DNA of 64,000 nt from Daphnia pulex (lineage: Eukaryota; Arthropoda; Branchiopoda; Diplostraca; Daphniidae), in assembly GCF_021134715.1 (NCBI RefSeq), contig NC_060024.1, positions 2,294,001 through 2,358,000 on the forward strand, read 5' to 3'. Positions within the stretch are counted from its first letter, which is position 1; each line of letters begins with the position of its first letter. The translations under genes and the position numbers were made by a program. Under the pieces are notes generated by a model. That model searched no databases and was not told the DNA's origin. It was given only the letters and a program-made list of their open reading frames with translations. Positions 1 to 11,240 of the stretch are shown in pieces.

Positions 1-1524
1 CTTGGCTGCCACCCGTTTCTTTCCTCGTGTTAGCTTCTCTTTAGCACGGGCACGGCCTGTTCGGTCCTTTGGTCTATATGCCATTGGATCGAAAACGTCG
101 CACCTGAGGCGAAAGTCTCCAGTTTTTTTAGACTTTTTTATGGTTTTTTTTTCAAATCGAATGTTAACGAGCTAGAGCGGGAACGGGGGAACATTATCAC
201 GTTAGTTTTAAACGCTCTTCTTTCTATTTCTTATTTTTAACGCTAGATGGCTATGTGGTCTTCTATAATTTGTCAGCTGTCTGTTTCAGTTACTATTAAA
301 AATCACTGAAGAAATTATGCCATTAATCGACACTCACGGAGATATAATGTTTGATGATACGTTTAGTTACAGAGCTCTCCAGCAACAAAGCTCACTTGGT
401 AAAATTTCGACATGATGCTTTTTTGTCTACTTCCGGTTTCTTAATTTTGTCAATAAGTCAGTAAATATTTATTGCCCACTCGATACACGTAAGTTTTGAA
501 TATTATTTCCTATTCACCGTCAATTTGCGCCGAACGCAGAGCGCACATCCGTGTAGCAGCGCAGAGATGATTTTTTTTTTACAATGAGGGCAAATGCATT
601 GGCAATAACGTATCGTATTCAATGGCATGCGAGGCAGCTAGCAATACGTATAATTTTTCGTTGTTTCCTTTTGTTTAACTTGTTTTTTTTTTGTTAGTCT
701 ATAACATCAATTCTGAGTGCTGACATTATTGACGTCGATCCTAAATCTGTCAAGGTATAGACGGCCCAGTGTATATCCAGCAGGGGGTGATTAAAGTTAA
801 TTTTGTTTTCTCTTCCAGGCGATTGGACAGGAAAAGTCCAGAAAAACCCTGATGGTTGCTAGCGACGCAATATGCATTATGGTACGGAATATAGAGTTTC
901 TCGTTATTCGTCTCTGCTGCCCCAAATATAAGAACAGAAAGCTGGCTTAACAATATTATATATTGTAAAGTCAAGTCCAAACCCGCTTCTCATCTTTCCC
1001 CAATTGGCCACCAGAGTGGTGTTATGGTTTAGTACTAATCTCTACAGCTGTAGTGGAGAGGACTGTTAATATCTTTCGGTTTACTTGCTTCTACGATGTA
1101 TGCTGTGAAGGTACTGTCTCTCTATATATATTATCTTTATCTATGTATCTTGTATAATTCCCACTTACATAACTGTTCTAACTAAGTGTGTGTTGATGTA
1201 CAAGTTTCGTGGGTTCAGGGCTAATAAAGATAACTTTGTCTGCTAGTAGAAGCAGGGAGAGATAGTTTGTGTGTTAACTTTCTTTTCAGGTTATGGGCCC
1301 AGATATTGCTAGAGGTATATTTGTTGAATTACTGGATATTGTTAGTTAGGCCTCAGTTTATTTGGGGGGTTTGTCTGAACAATATACGTCTTCCAAAAAA
1401 ATTGTAACACGTCTGTGGACATACTGGCTTTTAAATTTTACAACCTCTGCAAGGCCTGCTCGGGACTAGGGAGCATATAAATAGACCAAGCGTACAGTAG
1501 AAATTCATCGCAGATTTTTCTGTG
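1..1524. other. AT-rich non-coding stretch with a TATA-like site
   Basis: No convincing coding sequence was seen on either strand; the few open frames are short and low in complexity. A TATA-like sequence (TATAAATA) lies at 1,476-1,483, in a plus-strand setting that could be a core promoter, but no clear first exon follows before the repetitive element at 1,527. Confidence 0.5.
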
Positions 1525-1526
1525 TA

Positions 1527-2384
1527 GGGGAGAACGGAGTCATGATGGACACGGGTCATATTGGACAAATGTAATAATTCCCTCAGTTCAGAAAATAAAA
1601 TTTAATTTTTTAATTTTTTATGTAGAATTTAGTGTTTTACATCACGGATAAACTTTTTATTGATATCGCTTGATTATTTTGGATGTTATCGCAAAATAAA
1701 AATAATAGGGGCGTTTGATGTAATTTTTTTTCCATTTCAACAGTTATAAAATAACATAAAAACGTTAAACTTTAATAAACAAATTATGGATATAACTAGA
1801 GTATTCATTCTTTTATGGTTACCGTAAAAATTAAATTTTAATGTCAATTACATAAAAAAGATACAAGCAAAATACCAAAAAGTGTAGGGTTGGGTCAGAT
1901 TGAACAGCAGTTTTAGGGGTGTATTTGGAAAGCGTTTACTATAGCAGTGGGAGGAGCTTAGTGGCAATAGGGCCCAAATTTCCGTAAAATGTCCAATCTA
2001 ACCCCCTCTTTACAGAAACACTCATAACTCTGAAGTTTTTTACACGGTTTTATCCATTTTGGTGTGAATGACTAAAAATAGACGGAGAATTCGAAAATAT
2101 TTTTTTAAATTTTTTTCATTGATCATTGTGCTTTTAACTAGCACTGTCCAATCTCATACCTAGCCTGTCCAGTCTGACTCCACGTTTTTTCGCGAAGGTA
2201 CAAAAAATTGACTTTGTAAAAACCGTTACAACTCCTTTATTTTCAAGCGAAAAAATAAATAAAAAATAGAATAGGTAGACAAAATGATACTTTACAATGC
2301 ATAAAAAAATATTTCATAAAAAAGAAATATAAAATGAAATAATTGAAAAATAAAAATTTTGTCCAAGATGACCCCGTTCTCCCC
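1527..2384. mobile_element. TA-flanked non-autonomous DNA transposon (MITE-like)
   Basis: The ends are inverted repeats of about 24 bp (left GGGGAGAACGGAGTCAT, right the complement with GGGGTCAT), flanked by TA on both sides (1,525-1,526 and 2,385-2,386), as expected for the Tc1/mariner-type TA target duplication. The inside is AT-rich and non-coding. Motifs resembling the terminal GTCCAANxTGACCCC recur inside near 1,553, 1,890, 1,988, 2,146 and 2,168 in both orientations, like subterminal binding-site repeats. Length is 858 bp. The superfamily is inferred from the TA flanks only; no transposase is present. Confidence 0.7.
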
Positions 2385-3051
2385 TATCTTAGTCACTATA
2401 CCTGCAGATTTCGCTTTGCTTGTGTACATGTAGCTCCCTGTCTAATGTTTTTCCTTTTTGTTAGAAAGAAAAAAATAACGAAACATTAACGATGGCAAAT
2501 ATTGGACCTCCAATTGGTGAGGTGAGACACATCGCCAAACTTATTTGTTGAACTGGGGTTCATGGAGATATGGCATATCAATACTACTTGAAAGAAACAA
2601 GCTGTTCCGTGTGACACTGAGACAGGAACTACGACCGGCTGAGGTAATTATTTTCGCGTGTTGATCATGTTATATGGCTTGATGTGGTGGTTGAAGTGAG
2701 GTGATAGAAATTAACAGAAGACAGATGAGTATGTAATAGAGTATTCTCATGAACACTCTATGTCTTACGGCTGTAGGAAAACAGATGTGTAGTGATGTAA
2801 AGAATGGCAAAATACAATGTGAACTGTCATATCTTACTAATGCAATCAACATAGTCTGGTATTCAATTGCTCTGTAGTCTGTACATGTTTGTGTTTTTTC
2901 GTTTAGTGTTACTCATATCAAACTAAAGTGTGTAATTAAGACTAAATTTGAATTGGTCTGACTGTTACAGATTCTGAACAATCGTGTGGTGGAGAATCAG
3001 AACCTTATTGATGTTTGGGATCAGAAATATGTTGATGCCAGGATATTGGCA
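2385..3051. other. Intergenic stretch, possible short first exon
   Basis: Mostly non-coding. An ATG at 2,492 opens ten codons (MANIGPPIGE) that end at a GTGAGA donor-like site at 2,522, which could be a first coding exon on the plus strand. An acceptor-like TGTTACAG precedes 2,971. No homology was recognised and the two cannot be linked with confidence. Confidence 0.25.
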
Positions 3052-3350
3052 TCAACAGCCACTGTAATCGTCGATGAAAAGATCGAAATACAGGCAACCG
3101 TTTGGTGTCGACTTTTCCATGGGACCGCAAAGATCAGAATGAATCAGCTGGCCATTATATTTTGCTCTGATGCGGCCAGTCGGGAATAGAGACTGTTGGT
3201 GTTTTCCATAGTCAGACTCTCTACAAGGGGTCGAAGGGATTATCAAGTTTGCAAGTTTAAGTCCTTCTACAACTCCACTCGATGCCATCTTGGCATGGCA
3301 TCTTGGTCATCATAAAAGTTTGGTAGTTGACATGTGCAAGCCACCGATAC
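3052..3350 (-). pseudogene. Ty1/copia polyprotein fragment (integrase N-terminal region)
   Basis: The minus-strand frame 3,288-3,052 reads like the junction of the GAG-pre-integrase region and integrase of Ty1/copia retrotransposons. It holds the hallmark string LIHSDLCGPM, whose Asp is the first integrase catalytic residue in this family, followed after about 17 residues by FIDDYSG. Upstream (3,289-3,350) a shifted frame carries HVNYQTF, matching the end of the pre-integrase zinc-binding region. A short duplicated stretch (aagatgccatgcc-like) sits at the shift. No LTR, gag, reverse transcriptase or remaining integrase lies nearby, so this is a small isolated remnant. Confidence 0.75.
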
Positions 3351-3786
3351 CACGTTGAAAGGCCAGGTGATATGGATGACACGAATTCTAAACTAACTGG
3401 ATAATCCTGGCCCGCGTCAGTTGGATGTGTTAGTTTAATTGTTTGTCATAATAGTCATTATTATTAACGGAGCGGGGTGAGATAATCTTATCCTTAGAAA
3501 GAAAAAAATTGTTGTTGTAAGTATAGCTTGTGGTTTCCCAAAGGTAAAACTAATTGCAGTGCACTTTTAAGAGGATTTTGCGAAGAAATTAAACACAAAT
3601 CTCTATCACTTGTTTCCCATGGAAACGCAATTACCAATTTGTGACTTCAACAGTTGAATTGTTAGTCGTTTGCTGTGATGCTGTTACTCGTGTCGCAGTT
3701 CAAAACATGTACAATTTCTGGCATTTTTGGATGCAGTTAGTGTGAAAATAGTGTGACGAGGGTAGAAAATAAAACAGTTTACAATA

Positions 3787-5035
3787 GTGAAGAAATTAAA
3801 GTATTCAAATGGAATGGAAAAAAGTCCGTTGAAGAATGTGCTAGAAGAGCAAACGAATGTCAAACCCATGAGTCTTCTTCTAGCTCAGTTAGATATAACA
3901 CTGGGCATAGTTTTTTATTCCATCAAGCAAGCTAGAAAATTGGTCAGCAAAATCAACACTTCTTCGGTTGCAACACCTCGTCTTATCGCTCTTGCTGGAA
4001 AGAAATTACTGAGCGATGTCTCAACAAGATGGTCTTCGAATTATCTTGTGTTTTCTCGCTTTTGCGAGCTGCGTCATTCTGTTAACACCATATGTGAAGA
4101 AATGGGCTGGGATAGCCTATCAATTACTTCTTGGGGAATGCTGAAATCAATCATCGATCTATTGGAGCCATTCGCTGCCTTCACACAACTAGTAAGTGCG
4201 GATAAGTACGCAACTTTTTCATCCGCTATTCCATGCATTGAGGAGTTAAAGCTTCACATAGAAAACTGTTGTGATGTGACGGGCTTAAATGGCGTGGCAT
4301 CTGCGATGTTAGAAGATCTCAAAAGAAGATTTAGTTTCATGTCAGATGAAAGAGATCCTGATTTCGACTGCTCCTACCTTCTAGCCACTTCCCTCGACTG
4401 CAATAACAGAATGTTCTTCATTGAAGATCTTAATATTCAGAGTCTCATTGTTAAGCATGTGGTGAATGTTGCCAAGCAAATGGGGTTGCCATACTCCGTA
4501 ACACCAACTCCAGAAACAGAGTCTCATAATCTTCCTACTTCTGGCAATTCTACTCCAGCATTACAACAAGAAAATGAAGATACTGGCTACAATAGTTTGA
4601 ATACGCATTCCTTTCGTTTGTTAATGAGAAAAAGAGCCGCCAGATTATCAAGTGAATTCCCATCTCGCTCATCATCAGCCATGTCCGGCAGTTCTACTTC
4701 GAATGAACTTGATCCTGAGAATTCAACGTTCGAACATTGAAACTGAACGTTTAAACTACTTCCACTTTGCAAGTCACGAATTCGATCCTTCTAAGGATCC
4801 ACCAGTTCAAGATGCGATCTCTTACTGGAAGGATTTGTCTGGTCGTTTCTCCTACTTATCCAAACTGGCCTATAATTTACTGGTTATACCAGTTTCTTCG
4901 GCATCATCTGAACGAAAATTTTCCATTGCCGGATTGCACTGTCTAGGACACAAAAAAAGGACGGTGGAAGAAGTTTTGGCCGCAAAAGTCTTCCTCACTT
5001 GCAATAAGGATTTATTGAGGCCTTTACTTTTTTAG
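3787..5035 (+). pseudogene. hAT-superfamily transposase remnant
   Basis: Two overlapping frames (3,787-4,740 and about 4,735-5,035) together give the C-terminal two thirds of a hAT transposase of the ZBED-like type. The first frame shows DVSTRWSSNYLVF, the region preceding the insertion domain of hAT proteins, and a Ser-rich linker near 4,660-4,730. The second carries the hAT dimerisation region: SYWKDLSGRFSYLSKLA and then IPVSSASSERKFSIAG. The N-terminal BED finger and the first catalytic Asp region were not found upstream. A stop and frame change at 4,738-4,740 separate the frames, so the gene is broken. The usual Cys-x-Ala-His motif expected near the start is degenerate. Terminal repeats were not located. 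Confidence 0.8.
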
Positions 5036-6522
5036 TTGGAACTTGTTTTTTTTCTTTTGTCTGTGCGTTTATTTAATACGCAGTTTCTTTTTTTTTTAGT
5101 TGTTCATTGCTTCATTGTGACATTGTTCAACGTCAGCAGCAATTTCAATATAATTAATCAAGACCGTGACTGATTTCAGTGGTTTGATAGTGCAATTTTT
5201 TTATTAAATATCGGTAAAAATAACGTCGAATTTTCGTTAACGGAGACATTTTATAACGGCGTTAATTAAAGGCGTTAACGAACGTGAAAAAATGAGACAT
5301 CGTTAACTTAAGGAATAACGCTAACGTTTAGAAAAAGCACTAACAAAACATCACTTGGAAATTTTCAGAATGACGGAATTTATTGCTAAACTTTGGACCC
5401 TTTATCTAAAAAAATCTTCCAGTATCGTTTTACAACCATTTTTTTTACTAATTACCTCCATTTATCTAAACTAAATCAGAAATCTATTACCCTTGATGAG
5501 TAACGTTACGCAAAAAAAACTCGAATTATGCATTTAGGATTTTCAAAAATTTTATGGCTTCGATAATATGAGTTTTAATGTTTATCAATTACTGCATGCT
5601 TGCGATTGTGATAGGAATTGGGGGCCGCTGTGGGTAACATCTGCAATTGGGTTTGAAAATATCGATGGAGTTCTTGTCGATATGTTTAATTGAACTCAGT
5701 GCACGAGTCTTAATATTGAAAAAAAAAACTTCCAGAAATTCATAGAACTAAAAACAATCATCGCTATGATAAATAGTTCGAAGGTTAAAACTCACACTTC
5801 GATTACGTTCAATAAAAAATTTGTGGCATCTACTGTGACAACCCAAAAAGGTAGTGAAACAGGACATCAACATCGTATTCATGGGAAATGGAAAACATCT
5901 AATATTTACCTGAACAAAAATATGCATATAACAGCTGTCTGTGATGATGGAAGTCACGTCTTTACTACCATCTCAATTCCTAAACTGTTTGAACGAAATT
6001 GTTGAATCAAAAGATTAGAATTGCACTTTTGAGTATTCTTATTATGTTATTCTTAACTTCTGTGTTTCATGCAGCCATTGGAGTCCTCGGCAATGTACTC
6101 GTTACTTCAGATAGTAAAATTCATTTGTGTTTTCTGTGACTAAAGATTAAGAAAAATTTTATTTGTTTTATTAGTTACAGTAACCTAAATATTTCTCTTT
6201 TCATATGAGTCGTTAATCTGAATGCACCTCAGTTTACAGACGCAATCACCAGAATACCTGTAACTATAACTGTGAAAGACGATTAGAAGACTTTATATAT
6301 CCTCTGGTTATTTCCTTTGAAATCCAAATCATTTAAAATTATCAAGTATTCAAAAGCATAACAATTTGGAAGGGTCCGCCGTGTTGGCTGATTCCAAGTT
6401 GCAACACAACCCTTGTGGCACAAAATCTATTGTGGATATCCAGTTATCCATCATTGATCTTAGGATATTTTGAACATCCAAAAGGGCTGTTTGACATCTT
6501 TTTTGAAATTTTTTGCCATTGC
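5036..6522. other. AT-rich non-coding stretch
   Basis: Non-coding sequence with an A/T-rich segment rich in GTTAACG words (5,220-5,340), probably the decayed flank of the hAT remnant. Short open frames at 5,748-6,005 overlap on both strands and show no recognisable motif. Nothing else is supported. Confidence 0.4.
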
Positions 6523-6727
6523 GGCAACGCAGCATTTGAGTAAAGATAATGTCTGCTACAATTTCCCGTCCCGCCTTGTCTGGCTTTGTCCGACCGATTG
6601 ACGAAAGTCAAATGACGTCAGACAAAGTTAGACAAAATCTTACGTCATGTGACTAACGTCAATTGATCAGACAAGGTTGGGCGGGCTATTGTAGCAGACA
6701 TCATCGAACCTCAAATGCTGCGTTGCC
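6523..6727. repeat. 205-bp nearly full-length palindrome (hairpin MITE)
   Basis: The sequence beginning GGCAACGCAGCATTTGAG at 6,523 is matched by its complement ending at 6,727. The pairing continues inward through ATGTCTGCTACAAT and the CCTTGTCTG segments, and on to a central TTGACGxxAGTCAxATGACGT pair, so almost the whole element can fold into one stem. No coding capacity. This is the classic layout of a foldback MITE; the superfamily is unknown. Confidence 0.8.
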
Positions 6728-6918
6728 ACGATGATATAGTGCGCCGTTTGTAGCAGCGAAATAGACACTTTTCTACTACCCCTTGTCTGCTAAAGTCGTC
6801 TGCATAGCAACATTGCCAGATATTCTTTTGCAACTTTTTCTTTTTTTAATCAATGGCATTTGCCACATTAAATTTTAAAATAAATCAGCTACAATTAAAA
6901 AACCAAATTTTGTAATTA

Positions 6919-6996
6919 CCCTTTTTTTCCGCTCCCACCCCTTTGATTTTTCTTTGGCGCGAGATAAAATAAAGGGATGGGAGCGGAAAAAAGGGG
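6919..6996. repeat. Long perfect stem-loop
   Basis: A 25-26-base arm at 6,919-6,944 (containing CCGCTCCCACCCCTTT) is complementary to 6,971-6,996 (AAAGGGATGGGAGCGG), with at most one mismatch and a loop of 26 bases containing GGCGCGAG. It is likely the terminal remnant or solo end of a small foldback element; a structured RNA is possible but nothing supports transcription. Confidence 0.7.
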
Positions 6997-7165
6997 AAAT
7001 CTATTCTTTCGATTTTCAACTTAAAATTCATCTTAGATAGTATAAATGAAAAAATTGGAAATAATAGCTAAAATAAAACTTACGCAGGTTTATTTTTTAA
7101 AGTGGTGTTTCCCTAGCCCTAGCCGTTCAACTGGAAAAAAAAGGCCAAAGTGACCTTATTTGCAC

Positions 7166-7365
7166 AAGGTCCTCTCGGCTTTCCAAAGACTTTTAGAACC
7201 AGCCAAAAGTAATTCAGGAAATGTAAACAAAAATCTCAAAAAAATCAGAGGTGTTCCCACCACCCCCCCAAAAATTTGAACGCATTTGTTAAAAAACTGT
7301 ACTACTGAGAGGACTGCAAACACATCGTTTTTTCATAAGGTCCTCTCGGGCTTCCAAAGACTTTC
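7166..7365. repeat. Direct repeat pair, 171-bp spacing
   Basis: The 28-base segment starting AAGGTCCTCTCGG at 7,166 recurs at 7,337 with small changes (both continue into CTTTCCAAAGACTTT-type sequence). The intervening bases differ. This could be a decayed tandem duplication; no coding sequence is associated. Confidence 0.6.
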
Positions 7366-8147
7366 GGTAGGTACTGTATATAGAGAAGGGGCAGCATGTT
7401 TTATAAAGACACACAGAGAGAAAAGTCATCCGACTTAAAAGCCCCATTTCCAATTGGGTCGGCGTATCATGGCCCGGTGAAAGGCCAGGGCCCACGAGAG
7501 GGAATGAAATTGTTTTTTCTCCTTTAGCTTTAGCTTTCCGTCTCTCTTCGTATCAAAACATAATCGAGAATACGAGAATTACACACGGTAAAATAAATCA
7601 ACTAACCGCCTTGTCAGCATTGATCATTTAAAATCGTTCGGCGATAATGAAGAACGTGCGTCGAAAGAAGGGGAAAGAGCTAAACAAAAATAACGCGAGA
7701 AGAAGCAGAAGAAAGAAGAGAATACGAAAATAATTCTGGGCGTAGGATGGTTATTAGGCCCTACATGAGAACTTGACTTGTTATACTCTCACGATTCTTT
7801 TAGATTCTAAACCTGGTCTTTATTTATGAGAGGCACAGCCAAGCGGCGTTGTTTGACGCCTCACGACCTGTCGAGACCAACCGACACAGAAGAAAACTCA
7901 GATGTAAAAAATGCTCAGGTATAATCTATAGGACCTCCCGTATGTGTGTCATGGGCTCATAACCCAGGATCATTAGAGCTGATGTGTGCCAATGATCCGA
8001 TTAGGATCCGATGTGTGTTGACTTTCAGGTAAGCATAGTTGCCGATATGGTTGCCGAAACTGTCACGAAGTTTGCTGGTGAACTGTCCGGGGTGAGCTAG
8101 AGGGAAGCTGGCCTGGTCCAGCTCGTCCTGGCTAGCACTTCCACCCG
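7366..8147. other. Non-coding stretch
   Basis: No supported gene. The segment has purine-rich, low-complexity parts (7,660-7,740) and a CGGTGAAAGGCC-type GC-richer patch near 7,470-7,495 that looks transposon-derived, but no termini could be defined. Confidence 0.35.
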
Positions 8148-8345
8148 AATTGCGTTTGATTCGAATCGCTTCAACTCGAATTTCGTTTTAATTTTAGATT
8201 TTTCGAATATTCAGTTCATTTCGAATTAGAAAAATCCAAATTCATATTCATCCGAATTGTGATATTTTTGGGCAAATATTCATTTCCCGATTTATGAATA
8301 TTCGTTGTGAATATTCACGAATTCAAGTCAATTCGTGTCGAATTT
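8148..8345. repeat. TTCGAATT-rich degenerate repeat cluster
   Basis: About 200 bases are built of many variants of TTCGAAT/ATTCGAA (for example TTCGAATATTCA, ATTTCGAATTAG, GAATATTCACGAATTC), in both orientations and without a fixed period. This looks like a subterminal repeat zone of a DNA transposon or a degenerate satellite. It has no open frame. Confidence 0.55.
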
Positions 8346-8380
8346 GCCAAAAAAATATTTAAAAAAGTTGGAATATTTCG

Positions 8381-9200
8381 GGGAGAGGGGGGTTATATTT
8401 ATATAGTCCGTTGTACTATGTGAAACAGCAAGTTAAAAAATATTTAAGCTTTAGTTATAAAATTCTAAAATTAATACATGATGTTGTTCATAGGTATCTA
8501 CTTTATTCCCTAAAAAATTGTTACTTTTGTACATTAAGTTTTTTAGTTTTTTAATAAATAAGAAAAACCCTCTAAAATTCTTTCAAAAAATACAGGATTT
8601 TTTTTTGAATTTACTCAAAATTTTAAAAGAGAAATGAGATAGAAAAAGTGTAGATATACCTTTTTTCTTTAATCCCCCAAAAAATATAATTTCTTACTTC
8701 AAAATTGTGTTTTATAATTCAAGTTTCCCAAAAGCGTTTTTTGGGGGATATTTGGGGCTAAAATGTGGGGTAAATTGGAACTGAAAGGGAGTTTATAATG
8801 GGCGGAGCTTAGCTCAGTTGCAACGCTGAAAAACTAATCATTTTTCAACAAATAATTTTTAAACATACCAAAAAACCTAAAAACATAGTGAAAAACAAAT
8901 ATTAGGTGGCAAATATAATCGCACGATATTTTTTAAATTAATTTATAACAATATTTGATTGCTAAATTTAGAGTGTTTCGCCCTGCCCCATATAACCTCG
9001 GAATTTTTCCACGCCCACTTTCTTTCCGCAACTTTAAAAATCGGTAGCGGGTAAACTAACGACTCTAAAATAAAATAAAAAATACTGGAGATAGAAAAAA
9101 AGTGAGGCAAATACAAAAAAAAACATTTATTTTACAAATCGGATGATTAGGCAATGTCCTACACGAGAAAAACAAAACCGGTCCAAATGACCCCACTCTC
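8381..9200. mobile_element. Possible diverged relative of the 1,527-2,384 element
   Basis: The stretch starts with GGGGAGAGGGGGGTTAT and ends with GTCCAAATGACCCCACTCTC, resembling the inverted GGGGAGAACGG..GTCA/TGACCCC..TTCTCCCC termini of the element at 1,527-2,384. It likewise contains a GGGGTAAATTGGAAC word (8,768) and is AT-rich and non-coding. The match is loose, so the call is tentative. Confidence 0.35.
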
Positions 9201-9274
9201 AATTTCAACAGCTAGATGTGCCACCTCTTCGTTTCGTTAAACGAAGGATATATTCTACTCTAATTGAATTATCA

Positions 9275-9635
9275 CTAAATTAAGTGCGGTTCAAGTGATA
9301 TTATACTGAAATAAATGAAAACAGTTACAATTTTGTATGTTTTAGAGTAATATTTCTTTCCTAATTCAAGAAAGAAGACTCGAATTGTGATTTTTGATGC
9401 AAATTGATTCGAGTGCGAGCGCTTGTCCTGGCTGACTGGATGGCCGAGAAAGATCAGGATTGACGTAAGTGACGAGGATTCCTGTGTATAGGCCGTGGTG
9501 GGGCGAACGTCAGCGAACGGATAGGCACGGTAGTTTCCGTAGCTAGTATCCACCATTTACGGCGCCGAGACCGTATCCGTAAATTTGAGCTTGAATTTGG
9601 GCGGCAAAAACCAACACCAGCAACAGGCACGTGAT
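9275..9635 (-). pseudogene. Broken small secreted Gly/Tyr-rich peptide gene
   Basis: Reading the minus strand from an acceptor-like CCCATACGCAG, the exon at 9,635 opens with ITCLLLVLVFAAQIQAQ, a clear hydrophobic signal peptide with an Ala-rich cleavage region, then IYGYGLGAVNGGY and a TAG stop. A neighbouring frame continues sensibly as SYGNYRAYPFADVRP, so one small indel near 9,550 has broken the frame. The layout (short first exon, signal peptide, Gly/Tyr-rich mature part) is like arthropod cuticle-associated or antimicrobial-type secreted peptides, but the function is unknown. The first exon with the start codon was not identified. The end at 9,275 is simply the stop of the second frame. 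Confidence 0.5.
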
Positions 9636-10127
9636 CTGCGTATGGGATTACCAATATGTTAATTTAAAGAATTACGTCAAGATGAAATGTAAAATGAATC
9701 TAATCAAACAATAAAAATAAACATTTGCGTGCTTTTAGAGAAAAACCACGCTCTTGACGAGAAACTCTACGAGAAAAACCCGTGCTTTTTTTCCTGACTA
9801 ATTATCAAGTATCAGCTATCCGCATTTCTAAACTCAGGAAAATGATACTACCACCGAAATTATGTCATCGTTGGCTAAATATATCGATGAGTTTTGTCCC
9901 ATGGACAAGGATAATATTTGTCAATTTACTATTGGTTGATTCCAGTTTAGATTGACACGCACACGAAATTCAATTGAGTATATAATAGAACCTATAATTT
10001 AGAGCATCTTATACCGTCTAATACACCATTAAAATATTTCAGATACGCTTTGGCAGCCAGAGGTAAATAAAGCAATTTCCACCGTTGTCTCTACACTCAA
10101 ATTTGTCAAGCGGTTTTATTAGGCTAC
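9636..10127. other. Upstream region of the Kunitz gene
   Basis: AT-rich non-coding sequence between the minus-strand peptide gene and the Kunitz gene, which are arranged head to head. AT-rich words such as GTATATAATAG (9,978) could serve as a TATA element for the Kunitz gene, but it lies about 150 bases from the ATG. Nothing else was recognised. Confidence 0.35.
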
Positions 10128-10841
10128 ATGAAAACATCTTTTGCAATGTTTTCTTTGGTAAGCTAAAACAAATTACTTTATTCTTCACAGTTCATATCAT
10201 GAGCAGACTACTTATTGTCGAAATTGTACCGTTAGTCAATTAATATCCAAATTTTTATTCCATCAGTTTCTCGTTATGAGTTTGATGTTGGTCACATCGC
10301 AAGCGGCCCAATTTGATGGTAAGTATAACGCACAAGTTCATAAGGAAATGAAACTGCAAATAGGCCTATACCTGCGTATAAATATACTTAATGATTCAAA
10401 TTTTGAACAGACGTTTGCAGTTTGAAGCGAGAATCCGTCAAGTGCCGAACATTACTTCCCACTTGGTATTTCGACAAAGCGACTGGAACTTGTTACTCGT
10501 TCAACATCGGTGAATGTAGCAGAAACTTTAACAGTTTCGGGACAAAAAATGAAAAAAGATATGTGAGAAGAGGTGCGCAACACCAGCAAGTAAGTCTACT
10601 GAAATTCAAAAAATCCAAAACTGCTGCACACATAATTATGCTTTAATTCTTTTCTAGCAGATGTGTGCGTTTTAAAAAAAGACTCCGGAATGTGCCGAGC
10701 TGCGGTAACTGCGTGGTATTTCGATCCGCCAACTGACTCGCGTAATAAAGGCGAATGCAAAAATTTTCTTTACGGCGGCTGCGGTGGCAACGCAAATCGT
10801 TTCGCGCGTCCAAGAAGAAATGCGACGACATGTGCGTTTAA
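10128..10841 (+). pseudogene. Two-domain Kunitz/BPTI-type secreted protein, both domains frame-broken
   Basis: Four exons can be read: 10,128-10,157 (MKTSFAMFSL), 10,267-10,318, 10,411-10,589 and from about 10,661. The introns have GTAAGC/GTAAGT donors and CAG acceptors and join in phase. Exons 1-2 encode a typical signal peptide ending TSQAAQFD. Exons 3 and 4 each encode one Kunitz domain, the disulfide-rich fold that usually inhibits serine proteases. Visible are C1 in DVCSLK and VCVLKK, WYFD, TGTC, GEC and LYGGCGGN. In both, the frame must shift just before the last two cysteines: C5/C6 of domain 1 (ICEKRC) follow an A-run at 10,544-10,556, and those of domain 2 (KCDDMC then TAA at 10,839) follow a GCGCG at 10,804-10,808. 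A poly(A) signal AATAAA follows at about 10,899. Either the gene is decaying or the assembly has small indels. The inhibitory specificity cannot be read. Confidence 0.75.
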
Positions 10842-11240
10842 CTACCCTTTGGAGCCTCAAAATAATTAGCCTAACCTACTAGATGTTTCCCTCAACAATA
10901 AAACTAACGAATAACAAAATCTACGTTGGATGATGAATTGCTAAGAAGTAGACCATTCAGGCTAAACCGTTAACTTTTGTGCACCACCTCCTTTGCTATT
11001 TTAAATTTTATCCTTAATTGGCTCGTTCCGGAAAATAAATTGCATCAGTTATTATTTGGAAATGGTGTTCCGTATAGGGTAATCGTTGATAAAGGGTAAT
11101 CGGCTAATAATAGAGGGAAATAACGTAAATTCAGAGTTAAGAAAAATATTTTTGTAAATGATTTGCATTCGACTGTTTATTATCAGAATCAAGTTTAATC
11201 GAGAGTTTAATTATTCAACGTGTAGCACACGGGCTGAAAC
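10842..11240. other. Shared 3' intergenic region
   Basis: Non-coding AT-rich sequence between the converging Kunitz gene (plus) and the membrane-protein gene (minus). AATAAA near 10,899 serves the plus-strand gene. No other gene is seen. Confidence 0.5.
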
